A program made the position numbers and the translations under genes. This document shows positions 33,646 to 42,036 of a stretch of DNA of 64,000 nucleotides, in pieces (the stretch's first letter is position 1; each line of letters starts with the position of its first letter). The stretch is from positions 248,001 through 312,000 of the forward strand of contig NZ_VOJI01000002.1 in assembly GCF_007923445.1 (NCBI RefSeq), given 5' to 3'. Under the pieces are notes generated by a model, which saw only the letters and a program-made list of their open reading frames with translations, ran no database searches and was not told the DNA's origin. Source of the DNA: Puniceibacterium confluentis. Its GTDB lineage: Bacteria > Pseudomonadota > Alphaproteobacteria > Rhodobacterales > Rhodobacteraceae.

Positions 33646-34671
33646 ATGACCGACGACGTGCCTCCACACAGCCGCCGGACGACGCTGGCCGATGTCGCGG
33701 CCCGCGTCGGCGTCAGCGCCATCACGGTGTCGCGCGCCTTGCGACGGCCCGACATGGTTTCCGAACCCCTGCGCAAGCGCATCGCCGAGGCGGTGGGCGA
33801 ACTGGGCTATGTGCCGGACCCGGCCGCGCGGGCGCTGGCGTCGCGGCGCAGCAACGTGATCGGCGTCATCATTCCGTCCATCACCAACAACGTGTTTTCC
33901 GATGTGCTCACCGGGATCTACGACACGCTCGAAGGCACGGCCTACGACATTCAGCTGGGCAACTCGCGCTACAACGCCGCCAAGGAAGAAGCGCTGCTTC
34001 GGGTGTTCCTGAGCCAGAGGCCCGCCGGTCTGATCGTGACCGGCTTTGACCAGAGCCCGGCAGCGCGCAGGCTGCTCGAAACCGCCGGATGCCCGATTGT
34101 GCAGATCATGGAGACCGGCGGCAATCCGGTGGACATGATGGTGGGGTTTTCGCACTTCGACGCGGCGGGCGCGGCCACCCGGCATCTGATCGCCCAGGGA
34201 TACCGCGCGCCCGCGTTCATCGGCGCCCGGATGGATCCCCGGTCACAGCGCCGGTTTCAGGGCTACCGCGCCGCCACGACCGAAGCCGGCGTGTTCAGCG
34301 AGGCGCGGGTGCTGACCACGGCCGACCCGTCCAACGTCAGCCTGGGCGCGCGGCTGTTTGCCGAACTGCTTGCCCGCGCACCAGAGACAGACGCCGTGCT
34401 GTGCAACAATGACGACCTCGCGCTCGGGGTGCTGTTCGAGGCACGCAGGCAGGGCATGGAGATTCCCGGTCGGCTGGGTCTGTGCGGGTTCAACGACCTG
34501 GAAATGATGGCCTGCGCCGAACCTCCGGTGAGCAGCGTGCGGACCTTCCGCCAGCAAATGGGCCAACAGGGCAGTGAAATGTTGCTGGCCCGGTTGAACG
34601 GACAGGAACCGGAACAGCGGCTTGTGAACCTTGGTTACGAACTGATCGTGCGGCAAAGCACCCTGCGCTGA
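33646..34671 (+). CDS. LacI-family repressor of gluconate utilisation
   Basis: A 341-residue LacI/GalR regulator with an N-terminal HTH (TLADVAARVGVSAITVSRAL) and a periplasmic-binding-like effector domain (IGVIIPSITNNVFS onward). The ATG at 33646 (MTDDVPPHSRRT) is preferred over an in-frame TTG at 33604. It is divergent from gntK-TRAP and very likely binds the tandem palindromes between them, releasing them when gluconate or a phosphorylated product is present. This role is inferred from layout. Confidence 0.9.
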   Translation: MTDDVPPHSRRTTLADVAARVGVSAITVSRALRRPDMVSEPLRKRIAEAVGELGYVPDPAARALASRRSNVIGVIIPSITNNVFSDVLTGIYDTLEGTAYDIQLGNSRYNAAKEEALLRVFLSQRPAGLIVTGFDQSPAARRLLETAGCPIVQIMETGGNPVDMMVGFSHFDAAGAATRHLIAQGYRAPAFIGARMDPRSQRRFQGYRAATTEAGVFSEARVLTTADPSNVSLGARLFAELLARAPETDAVLCNNDDLALGVLFEARRQGMEIPGRLGLCGFNDLEMMACAEPPVSSVRTFRQQMGQQGSEMLLARLNGQEPEQRLVNLGYELIVRQSTLR

Positions 34672-34689
34672 AAACCCGGTCCACGGCGG

Positions 34690-36060
34690 TCACGCCGGGG
34701 CCAGCACCGCCGCCTGCCACCGGGCCGCGTAACGGCGCAGATCTTCGGGCATGGCGCAGTCAATCCGTTGCCCCGACCGCGCCCGGTGCCCGGTGGCAAA
34801 CAACAGCGCGGCACCGCCACTGGTGCCGGTGGCCGATGGCGTCGCCTCGACCCCGCCCGGGCACAGCGCGGCAAGCATCTGCAGGAACCAGCGGTTGCGG
34901 GCGAAGGGTCCTTCGACGATCACAGGCCCCTCTGCGCCGGTCAGCCCGAGGCAGGTCCGGGTCATCAGCGCCAGATACCAGCCCAGCGCCACCATCCTTT
35001 CGTCCGCACTGGCCGGGGCGACAGCCCAGCCACCCGTCCGGCCCCGGAACGGTCCCGATCCGGGCTCGACCGCGGGCAGGAGCATGACGCCACGTGCCAG
35101 AACCGCGTCGGCGTCGGCGGCGCAGGCCTTGTCGCCGATGCCCTTGGCGATCAGGTCGAACTCGCGTCCGCCCATGAACCGGGCCGACGGCACGGGCGCC
35201 CCGGTGCCGCTGACATTGACCAGTGTGTCGCGGTCCGGATCCAGCGACACCTGGCGCCCGCCCACCGCCATCACAACCACCCAGGTTCCGGTCGACACCA
35301 CCGCAAAGGGCGCGGCGCGACCCAGAACATGCGGATAGAGCGAGGCGTTGCTGTCATGGATGCCGCAGACAACGGGCGTGGTGGCGGACAGGCCGGTCAG
35401 ATCGGCGACGGCAGGCTGCACGGTGCCCAGAATGTCAGAGGCCGGGCGCGGCGGCGCCAGCCGTCCGGTCAGGCCCAGCGCGGCCACAAGCGCCGAAGGC
35501 TTTCCGGCAAAGGGATCCCACAGATCGGTATGGCAGCCCAGCGAGGTCACGTCGCTGGCGATTTCCCCGGTCAGCCGGAAGCCCCAGTACTGCGGATAGG
35601 TCAGCACATGCGCCAGCCGGGCGTTCAGGCCCGGATCGGTGTGCAGCATCCAGTGCAGCTGTGCCCCGAGGTTCAGCCCTCCGCCCAGACGGGGCGACCC
35701 GGTGTCGGCAAATGCGGGACGCAGGGCATTGTATTCCGACGCCAGCGCATCCGGGCCGTCGTGTTCATAATCCAGCATCGGCGCGGCCAGTGCCCCCTGT
35801 GCGTCCAGCAGGACACCCGAGGCACCGTGCGTGGTGACGGAAATGGCGTCGACGCCGTGGGTTGCGTGAAAGTCACGCAGCGCGGCGACGAAAAAGGCCC
35901 AATGCCCTTCAAGATCAAAATGCGGCCAGGGCGGCCCGGGCAGCACATGGTTCGGACGGGTGACAACGGCGATCTCGTCCAGCGAAACGGCGTCGACCAG
36001 CGCCAGCTTGGCATTGGTCTTGCCGACGTCGATCACCGCGATATGACGGGGCGGGGTCAT
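34690..36060 (-). CDS. rhaK: FGGY-family sugar kinase, rhamnose locus
   Basis: A 456-residue FGGY kinase. It starts with the ATP-binding [17 protein letters not shown] and has [13 protein letters not shown] and STGTWVVVM segments typical of the family. In Rhizobium leguminosarum RhaK phosphorylates rhamnulose and is also needed for rhamnose uptake. The ATG at 36060 (MTPPRHIAV) overlaps the stop of the mutarotase gene, which supports this start. It is the last gene of rhaRSTPQUK and converges with the LacI-type gene. Confidence 0.92.
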   Translation of the reverse strand: MTPPRHIAVIDVGKTNAKLALVDAVSLDEIAVVTRPNHVLPGPPWPHFDLEGHWAFFVAALRDFHATHGVDAISVTTHGASGVLLDAQGALAAPMLDYEHDGPDALASEYNALRPAFADTGSPRLGGGLNLGAQLHWMLHTDPGLNARLAHVLTYPQYWGFRLTGEIASDVTSLGCHTDLWDPFAGKPSALVAALGLTGRLAPPRPASDILGTVQPAVADLTGLSATTPVVCGIHDSNASLYPHVLGRAAPFAVVSTGTWVVVMAVGGRQVSLDPDRDTLVNVSGTGAPVPSARFMGGREFDLIAKGIGDKACAADADAVLARGVMLLPAVEPGSGPFRGRTGGWAVAPASADERMVALGWYLALMTRTCLGLTGAEGPVIVEGPFARNRWFLQMLAALCPGGVEATPSATGTSGGAALLFATGHRARSGQRIDCAMPEDLRRYAARWQAAVLAPA

Positions 36061-36371
36061 GGCAGATGAAACACCGTGTCCAGCACGACCACCTGCGGGG
36101 ATGCATCCGGGTTGGTCGCCATCAGATCCGCCATATGCGCCCACCAGCGCTGCATCACCGGATGGCCCGGCAGTGCCTCCATGGTGTGGTCATCCCGCCG
36201 CCACAGCACCGCGAACAGGGCGTTGGTCTCGGGGTCGAGGTGGATGGAATAGTCGCTGATTCCGGCGTCGCGCAAAAGGTGCACCAGTTCCGGCCATATC
36301 TCGTCGTGACGCTTGCGGTAGTCTGCGGCCTTGCCCGGCAACAGGGTCATGCGAAAGGCGAATTTCTGCAT
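36057..36371 (-). CDS. rhaU: L-rhamnose mutarotase
   Basis: A 104-residue L-rhamnose mutarotase (RhaM/RhaU), which interconverts the anomers of rhamnose. It begins [18 protein letters not shown] and contains the conserved [16 protein letters not shown] and [12 protein letters not shown] segments. The ATG at 36371 shares a base with the rhaQ stop (TGATG), and the stop overlaps the rhaK start. Length is normal. Confidence 0.95.
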   Translation of the reverse strand: MQKFAFRMTLLPGKAADYRKRHDEIWPELVHLLRDAGISDYSIHLDPETNALFAVLWRRDDHTMEALPGHPVMQRWWAHMADLMATNPDASPQVVVLDTVFHLP

Positions 36372-37375
36372 CACACCCGCCCCCGGCGTAGCAGGCGGAA
36401 CAGTCGCGGCAGCGCGATCACACCGATCAGCAGGCCGCCGATGAAGATCGACATCACGATCCCCGGCACGTTCAGCAGTCCCAGCCCGAAGGTCACCATC
36501 CCCATCACCAGCGCGGCAATCACCACGCCCAGGATGCTGCCCGATCCCCCCAGGATCGACACACCGCCCAGCACGACCATCGTGACGATCTCAAGCTCCC
36601 ACGCCGAGGCGATGGACGGTCTTGTGGAACCCAGCCGCGCGGTCAGGCAGACGGCGGCGATGCCGGACATGAGGCCGGTGAGCAGGAACAGGATCATCTT
36701 GACCCTTTCGACCCGGATACCACTGAACCTGGCCGCCGTGGCGTTGTTGCCGATGGTAAAGACGTGCCGCCCGAAGTTGGTGAAGTGCAGCACCGCGCCA
36801 TAGATCAGCGCAAGCACCACGAACAGCAACAGTTCGAAGGATATCACCCAGACCACATAGCCCCGCCCCAGCCAGGCAAAGTCGGTCGGGTAGCCGTTGA
36901 ACGCCTGATCGCCCAGCACGATATAGCTCAGCCCCCGGAACAGGCTCATTGTGCCGATGGTCACCACGATGGACGGCAGGCCCAGCCGCGTGACCAGCAC
37001 ACCGTTGAAGGCGCCGCACAGCAGACCGACGCCCAGGCCGATGAAAATCAAACCCGGCGTGCCCACGCCAAACTGCAAGGCCCAGCCCATGGCCGTCGAG
37101 GCGAGGGCTATGATCCCGGCGACGCTGAGGTCAATCTCGCCCGCGATGATGAGCAGCGCCATGGCAAAGGCCACCATCGCCTTTTCCGTAAAGTTGAATG
37201 TGGCATCGGACAGGTTCCAGGGGTCAAGGAAATAGGGGCTGGCCTGGGTGTTGGCGAGAAAGATCAGCACGGCGATGACAAACAGCAACAACTCCCAGCT
37301 GCGCAGGATCCGCGCGCCCTGCCCGCTCAGGCGGTCGGGGATGTGGCGGGGTGTGGGGATGTCGGTCAGGCTCAT
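36371..37375 (-). CDS. rhaQ: rhamnose ABC transporter permease
   Basis: A 334-residue RbsC-type permease with about ten hydrophobic helices. It has the family's [14 protein letters not shown] start region and the cytoplasmic loop preceding [13 protein letters not shown]. The ATG at 37375 overlaps the rhaP stop by 4 bp; the long upstream open frame is a shadow of rhaP. It pairs with RhaP to form the membrane channel for rhamnose. Confidence 0.94.
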   Translation of the reverse strand: MSLTDIPTPRHIPDRLSGQGARILRSWELLLFVIAVLIFLANTQASPYFLDPWNLSDATFNFTEKAMVAFAMALLIIAGEIDLSVAGIIALASTAMGWALQFGVGTPGLIFIGLGVGLLCGAFNGVLVTRLGLPSIVVTIGTMSLFRGLSYIVLGDQAFNGYPTDFAWLGRGYVVWVISFELLLFVVLALIYGAVLHFTNFGRHVFTIGNNATAARFSGIRVERVKMILFLLTGLMSGIAAVCLTARLGSTRPSIASAWELEIVTMVVLGGVSILGGSGSILGVVIAALVMGMVTFGLGLLNVPGIVMSIFIGGLLIGVIALPRLFRLLRRGRV

Positions 37376-38355
37376 GCCGTGCGCTCCGCTGATTTGAGGA
37401 TGATGCGGCCCGGTTGGCGGGATCCGCGGGCATTGAAGGCCACCGCGATGATGATCGCAGCACCCGAGATTGCCAGTTGCCAGAACGGCGAGATGCCCGC
37501 GACCGGCAGGGCATTCTTGATCACCCCCAGGAACAATGCCCCCAGCACCGCCCCGCCAACGGTGCCCATGCCGCCGGCGATCGAGATGCCGCCGATGACG
37601 CAGGCCGCGACGACATCGAGTTCGAACCCGCCGGCAACATCGACATAGGCCACCGCATAGCGCGACACCCAGAGATAACCGCAAAGCCCGGCCAGCGCCC
37701 CCGAGATGGTGAAGGCCGCGAAACGTGTCCGTCCGACATCGATTCCGGTATAGACTGCGGCATGGGGGTTGCCGCCGACCGCATAGAACGCCCGGCCCAG
37801 CGGTGTGCGCGTCACCGCCACCGCAAAGCCGGCGATGACCAGGACAGCGATCCAGGACAGCACCGGCAGGCCCAGAAACACCGCACGCGGAAACGCCTTG
37901 TAGGCCGCGCTCATCTCGTGGCTGTTCACCCAGGATCCGTCGGACAGGAGGAACACCAGGCCGCGATAAATCGTCAGCGTGCCCAGCGTCACCACGATCG
38001 GCGGGATATCCAGTTTCCAGACCAGGATACCGTTGAAGGCCCCCAGAAGAGTGCCAAGCGCCACCGCAAGCGCGATGAGCACCACCACCGGAATGCCCGG
38101 AAAGGCGGCGTTCAACATCGCGGTGACCATGCCCGTCAGCGCCAGATTGGACGCCACCGACAGGTCGATGCAGCGGGTCAGGATCACCAGTGTCTGTCCC
38201 AGCGCAAGGATGATCAGGATCGAGGTGTCGTTGAACACCGCGGCAAGGTTGCGCGGCGCGGCAAAGCCCGAGAACCGGCTTTCCACCAGCACCAGCAGCG
38301 CCAGCAGCGCCCCCAGCAGGATCGCTTCGCGCGACTTCAGAATTCTCGGGATCAT
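37372..38355 (-). CDS. rhaP: rhamnose ABC transporter permease
   Basis: A 327-residue RbsC-type permease. The conserved CIDLSVASNLALTGM and GRAFYAVGGNPHAA segments are visible along with about ten hydrophobic helices. Both ends overlap neighbours by 4 bp (rhaT stop, rhaQ start), so the operon is translationally coupled. It forms a heterodimer with RhaQ. Confidence 0.94.
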   Translation of the reverse strand: MIPRILKSREAILLGALLALLVLVESRFSGFAAPRNLAAVFNDTSILIILALGQTLVILTRCIDLSVASNLALTGMVTAMLNAAFPGIPVVVLIALAVALGTLLGAFNGILVWKLDIPPIVVTLGTLTIYRGLVFLLSDGSWVNSHEMSAAYKAFPRAVFLGLPVLSWIAVLVIAGFAVAVTRTPLGRAFYAVGGNPHAAVYTGIDVGRTRFAAFTISGALAGLCGYLWVSRYAVAYVDVAGGFELDVVAACVIGGISIAGGMGTVGGAVLGALFLGVIKNALPVAGISPFWQLAISGAAIIIAVAFNARGSRQPGRIILKSAERTA

Positions 38356-39893
38356 GCGGCGCTCTCCTTGTATCCGGCGGCTGCGCGGACCAGCTTTTCC
38401 GGGGTCAGCCCCTCACGGTCGAATTCCGCCGCGATGCGCCCCTCGCGCATCACGATCACCCGGTCGGACATGCCGAGGATCTCGGGGATTTCCGAGCTCA
38501 CCATGATGACCGACAGCCCCTCGGCGGCCAGTTCGGCCATAAAGGCATGCACCGCCGCTTTCGAGCCGACGTCGATGCCCTTGGTCGGTTCATCCAGAAT
38601 GATGACCTTGGGCCGTGTCGCCAGCCACTTGGCGATGACCACCTTTTGCTGGTTGCCCCCCGACAGCTCTCCGACAGGCTGATCCAGAGCAGCGGCCCGC
38701 AGGTCCAGCCGTTCGCTATAGGTGCGGGCCAGCGCGAATTCCTCGGCCAGATTCAGAAACCCGCTGCGCGACGTGCGGCCCAGTGACGGCAGGGTCACGT
38801 TCTGGAAAATCGGCATCGCGGTGATCGCGCCCTGCTTGCCGCGGTCCTCGGGCACATAGACGATGCCCCTGGCCACCGCCTGGGCGGGCGAGCGGATCAC
38901 CGCGATCTTGCCGTCGATGCGCACCGCCCCCTTCGAGGGTCTGGTCACACCGAACAGGGCCTGCATGAACTCGGACCGTCCGGCGCCGACCAGACCATAG
39001 AACCCCAGGATCTCGCCCCGGCGCAGCTTGAAATTGATATCGGCAAATTCCGTCGGATGGGCATAGCCGGCGACCGTCAGGATCTCGTCGCCCACGGCGC
39101 GGTGGCGCTCGGGAAAGATCGTGTCGACCGCCCGGCCCACCATCTTTTCCACCAGCTGGTTTTCACTCACATCCGCGATCAGCCCGTCATCGACCATCTC
39201 GCCGTCACGAAACACCGTGTAGCGGTCGGCGATGCGGAAAATCTCGTCGAACTTGTGGCTGATGAACAGGATCGCCTTGCCGTCCGACTTCAGCCGGTCG
39301 ACCAGTTCGTACAGCTCTTCGATTTCGGCCTGGCTCAGCGCGGCGGTGGGCTCGTCCATCACCACGACACGGGCTTCGATCGACAGAGCGCGGGCGATAG
39401 CGACCAGATGCTTGCTGGCGATGCCAAGGTCGCGCAGCGGTGTGCGCGGGTCCAGCCGGGCGCCGATGCGGGTCAGGATATCCTGCGCGCCCGCATTCAT
39501 CCCGGCCCAGTCGATCAACCCGAAGCGCCCGCGCGGGGCATGGCCCAGATAGATGTTCTCGGCCACCGACAGGTCGTCAAACAACACGGTTTCCTGGTGG
39601 ATCGCCGTCACGCCGGCGTTGGACGCGGCAGTTGCGGTGGGAAACCGGATCTCGGTGCCGTCCACCTCGATGCGCCCCTCGTCAGGCTGGTAGATGCCGG
39701 TCAGGATTTTCACCAGCGTCGACTTTCCGGCACCGTTTTCGCCGACCAGCGCGGTCACCTGCCCCGGATACAGCGCCAGTTCGACCCCGGACAGCGCCCG
39801 CACCCCCGGAAAGGTCTTGGTGATGCCCGACAGGCGCAGCACCGGGTGTGCAGCCACCTCGACAGGTTCTGCGATCTCGCTTGAAAAATTCAT
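38352..39893 (-). CDS. rhaT: rhamnose ABC transporter ATPase
   Basis: A 513-residue RbsA-type ATPase with two fused ABC domains. The first has Walker A GENGAGKST and Walker B VVVMDEPTAAL. The second has the degenerate P-loop GLVGAGRSE and signature LSGGNQQK with LDEPTKGIDVG, the normal pattern for sugar importers of this class. It powers rhamnose uptake with RhaS, RhaP and RhaQ. It follows rhaS after an 82-bp gap with hairpins. Confidence 0.95.
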   Translation of the reverse strand: MNFSSEIAEPVEVAAHPVLRLSGITKTFPGVRALSGVELALYPGQVTALVGENGAGKSTLVKILTGIYQPDEGRIEVDGTEIRFPTATAASNAGVTAIHQETVLFDDLSVAENIYLGHAPRGRFGLIDWAGMNAGAQDILTRIGARLDPRTPLRDLGIASKHLVAIARALSIEARVVVMDEPTAALSQAEIEELYELVDRLKSDGKAILFISHKFDEIFRIADRYTVFRDGEMVDDGLIADVSENQLVEKMVGRAVDTIFPERHRAVGDEILTVAGYAHPTEFADINFKLRRGEILGFYGLVGAGRSEFMQALFGVTRPSKGAVRIDGKIAVIRSPAQAVARGIVYVPEDRGKQGAITAMPIFQNVTLPSLGRTSRSGFLNLAEEFALARTYSERLDLRAAALDQPVGELSGGNQQKVVIAKWLATRPKVIILDEPTKGIDVGSKAAVHAFMAELAAEGLSVIMVSSEIPEILGMSDRVIVMREGRIAAEFDREGLTPEKLVRAAAGYKESAA

Positions 39894-39915
39894 CTGGCCC
39901 CCGATGGGATGCGGT

Positions 39916-39932
39916 CTGCGGCCCCGCCGCAG
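39916..39932 (-). other. stem-loop between rhaS and rhaT
   Basis: CTGCGGC-CCC-GCCGCAG forms a 7-bp perfect stem with a 3-nt loop in the 82-bp gap after rhaS, with a smaller GC hairpin nearby. No T-run follows, so an mRNA-stability role for rhaS is more likely than termination. Confidence 0.5.
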
Positions 39933-39975
39933 TCAGGTGGAGCGGGCCCGCCCGCATGGACAGGCCCGCCTGCAA

Positions 39976-40971
39976 TCAGAAGATGCTCTTGAACTCTTCG
40001 ATATTGCTCTTGTCATAGGTGAACGGCTCGGACATTGCCGCGCTGTTGGTGTCGTCCAGCGTCACGCTGCCCATCCGGCCGGTGCCGATCGTCGCGCCCG
40101 GTTCCGCCGTGGCACCGTCGGTGGCCAGCGCATGGGCGATCATGGCCGTGGTGTAGCCCAGATCCACCGGATTCCAGATTGCAAAGCTTTGCGATGCACC
40201 CGAGTCGATGGCCCCGGCCATTTCCGACGGCAGACCCAGTCCGGTCACGTTGACCTTGCCGATCATGCCCGCATCCGCGACGGCCTGCGCCGCGGCGACA
40301 ATCCCGACCGACGTCGGCGCGATGATCGCGTCAAGATCGGGATGCGACTGCATGAGGCCCTGTGCCTCGCGGTAGGATTTGTCCGCCAGGTCGTCGCCAT
40401 AGACAGTCGCGACCACTTCGATGTTGGGGTAGTCGCCCATCACCTTGTTCATCTCGGCGATCCAGGTGTTCTGGTTGGTCGAGGTCGAGGTCGCGGACAG
40501 CACCGCAACCTTGCCGCCGTCAGGCAGATGGTCGGCGGCCAGCTTGATGATGGTCTTGCCGATCAGCTCGTCCGAGGAGGGCGCGAGGTGCATCTCGCGC
40601 CCTTCCGCCGCGACCCCCGAGTCCCAGGAAATCACGGTGATCCCGCGCTGCATCGCCTTTTGCAGTGCCGGCACCAGGGCGTCCGGGTCGTTGGCCGAAA
40701 TCGCGATGGCGTCGACACGCTGCGCGATCAGGCTGTTGATCACTTCGATCTGGCCTTCGGCGGTGGTGTCGGTGGGGCCGGTATAGATGATCTCGGTGTT
40801 GCCGAGCTCGGCGGCAGCCTCTTCGGCGCCGCGTGCGGCGGCCTCGAAGAACCCGTTGCCCAGCGACTTGGCGACAAGCGCGATCCGCACCGGATCCTGC
40901 GCCATGGCCGTGGTGCCTATAAGGCTCGCGGCAAGCGAAACCCCGATGGCCAGTCTTCTGGTAAATGTCAT
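39976..40971 (-). CDS. rhaS: rhamnose ABC transporter periplasmic binding protein
   Basis: A 331-residue sugar-binding protein of the RbsB/type I PBP class. The ATG at 40971 follows GGGAGGAAGA and opens a signal peptide (MTFTRRLAIGVSLAASLIG, cleavage near AMAQD). The mature part has VRIALVAKSLGNGFFEAA and ISANDPDALVPAL. It captures rhamnose in the periplasm for RhaTPQ. It is downstream of rhaR and upstream of rhaT. Confidence 0.94.
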   Translation of the reverse strand: MTFTRRLAIGVSLAASLIGTTAMAQDPVRIALVAKSLGNGFFEAAARGAEEAAAELGNTEIIYTGPTDTTAEGQIEVINSLIAQRVDAIAISANDPDALVPALQKAMQRGITVISWDSGVAAEGREMHLAPSSDELIGKTIIKLAADHLPDGGKVAVLSATSTSTNQNTWIAEMNKVMGDYPNIEVVATVYGDDLADKSYREAQGLMQSHPDLDAIIAPTSVGIVAAAQAVADAGMIGKVNVTGLGLPSEMAGAIDSGASQSFAIWNPVDLGYTTAMIAHALATDGATAEPGATIGTGRMGSVTLDDTNSAAMSEPFTYDKSNIEEFKSIF

Positions 40972-41044
40972 GATCTTCCTCCCAAAGTTTGACAAAATTG
41001 TCACCGGCGCCGCGGGCTGTCCCGCATCCGCCGCCTGTCGCGGG

Positions 41045-41848
41045 TCAACCCGCCTCTTCTGCCGACACGCCGAACCCGAGGGGCGCGACGATCAGTTTCA
41101 CATCCGCCGCGTCCAGCATTGCCGCGTGGCGGTCCTCTATCCCTTCGTCGGTGATGATGGTGCCGACCTTTTCCAGCGCGCAGAGGATCAGGCTCGACCG
41201 CAGGTCGAACTTGGAACTGTCGGCCAGGATCACCAGTTCGTCCGCCTGCCCGATCAGCTTCTGCTCGGCCTGGATGACCAGCGGATCCGCCTCCATGATC
41301 CCCAGCGGCGCGATCCCCTGACAGCCCATGAACATGCGCCGCGCGTAGAAATTGCGCGTCACGTCATTGTCGAATGGCGACAGGATGATGTTCTGTTCGC
41401 GGTAGATCGTGCCGCCCGACAGGACGACCGTATTCTTGGTCTGCTTCAACAGGTGTTCGGCAATGGGAAACGAGTTGGTAAAGACCTGACAGCGCCGGTT
41501 GGCCAGCGGGTGCACCATCTGAAAGGTGGTCGTGCCGCCGTTGATGATGATCGATTCGCCGTCCTCGCACAGCGCCACCGCCGCGCGGGCAATCGCCTGC
41601 TTCTGGCGCGCATGCTTGCCCTGATTGACCGAGAACGGCCGCCCGGCAAGACCGACAAAGGCGGGCGGCGCGTTGGATTCGGCCCCGCCACGCACCCGGC
41701 GCAGCTTTTTCTGCATGTGCAGGGTGGCGATATCACGACGGATCGTCGCCTCGGAGGATTCCGTCAGTTCGACCATTTCGGCGACCGTGACGAACGGCTT
41801 GGCCTGAATGGCAGACAGTATGATCCTGTGGCGTTCGTTTTCGTGCAT
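41045..41848 (-). CDS. rhaR: DeoR-family regulator of rhamnose catabolism
   Basis: A 267-residue DeoR-type regulator with an N-terminal HTH (VTVAEMVELTESSEATIRRDIA) and a sugar-phosphate-sensing DeoRC domain (INGGTTTFQMV, LADSSKFDLRSSL). The ATG at 41848 follows GGGAGGACGTC. It is divergent from rhaD and first in the rhaRSTPQUK strand; in R. leguminosarum RhaR represses both transcripts. The CAATCA direct repeats in the gap are its likely operators. Confidence 0.92.
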   Translation of the reverse strand: MHENERHRIILSAIQAKPFVTVAEMVELTESSEATIRRDIATLHMQKKLRRVRGGAESNAPPAFVGLAGRPFSVNQGKHARQKQAIARAAVALCEDGESIIINGGTTTFQMVHPLANRRCQVFTNSFPIAEHLLKQTKNTVVLSGGTIYREQNIILSPFDNDVTRNFYARRMFMGCQGIAPLGIMEADPLVIQAEQKLIGQADELVILADSSKFDLRSSLILCALEKVGTIITDEGIEDRHAAMLDAADVKLIVAPLGFGVSAEEAG

Positions 41849-41884
41849 GACGTCCTCCCGTTGCGGCACGATGCCTCAGCAAAC

Positions 41885-41962
41885 CAATCAGTGTCAATCA
41901 AAAATAATCGTAATATCTCTTTCTGCGCCTGCATAATGATCGTTTGTGATTGAACTTGATTG
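41885..41962. promoter_or_regulatory. rhaR-rhaD divergent operator, mirrored CAATCA direct repeats
   Basis: CAATCA-N4-CAATCA lies at 41885-41900, and the same arrangement is on the opposite strand at 41947-41962 (TGATTG-N4-TGATTG). Each pair has 10-bp periodicity. DeoR proteins often bind such direct repeats. The symmetric placement in the 188-bp gap suggests one operator per divergent promoter. The intervening DNA is AT-rich. Confidence 0.7.
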
Positions 41963-42036
41963 ACAACGCGCGGCGAATCCGCAACCTTGCGGTCGACTGG
42001 CACGGGGCGCAGACCGCTCCATGGGGAGGAAAATCC

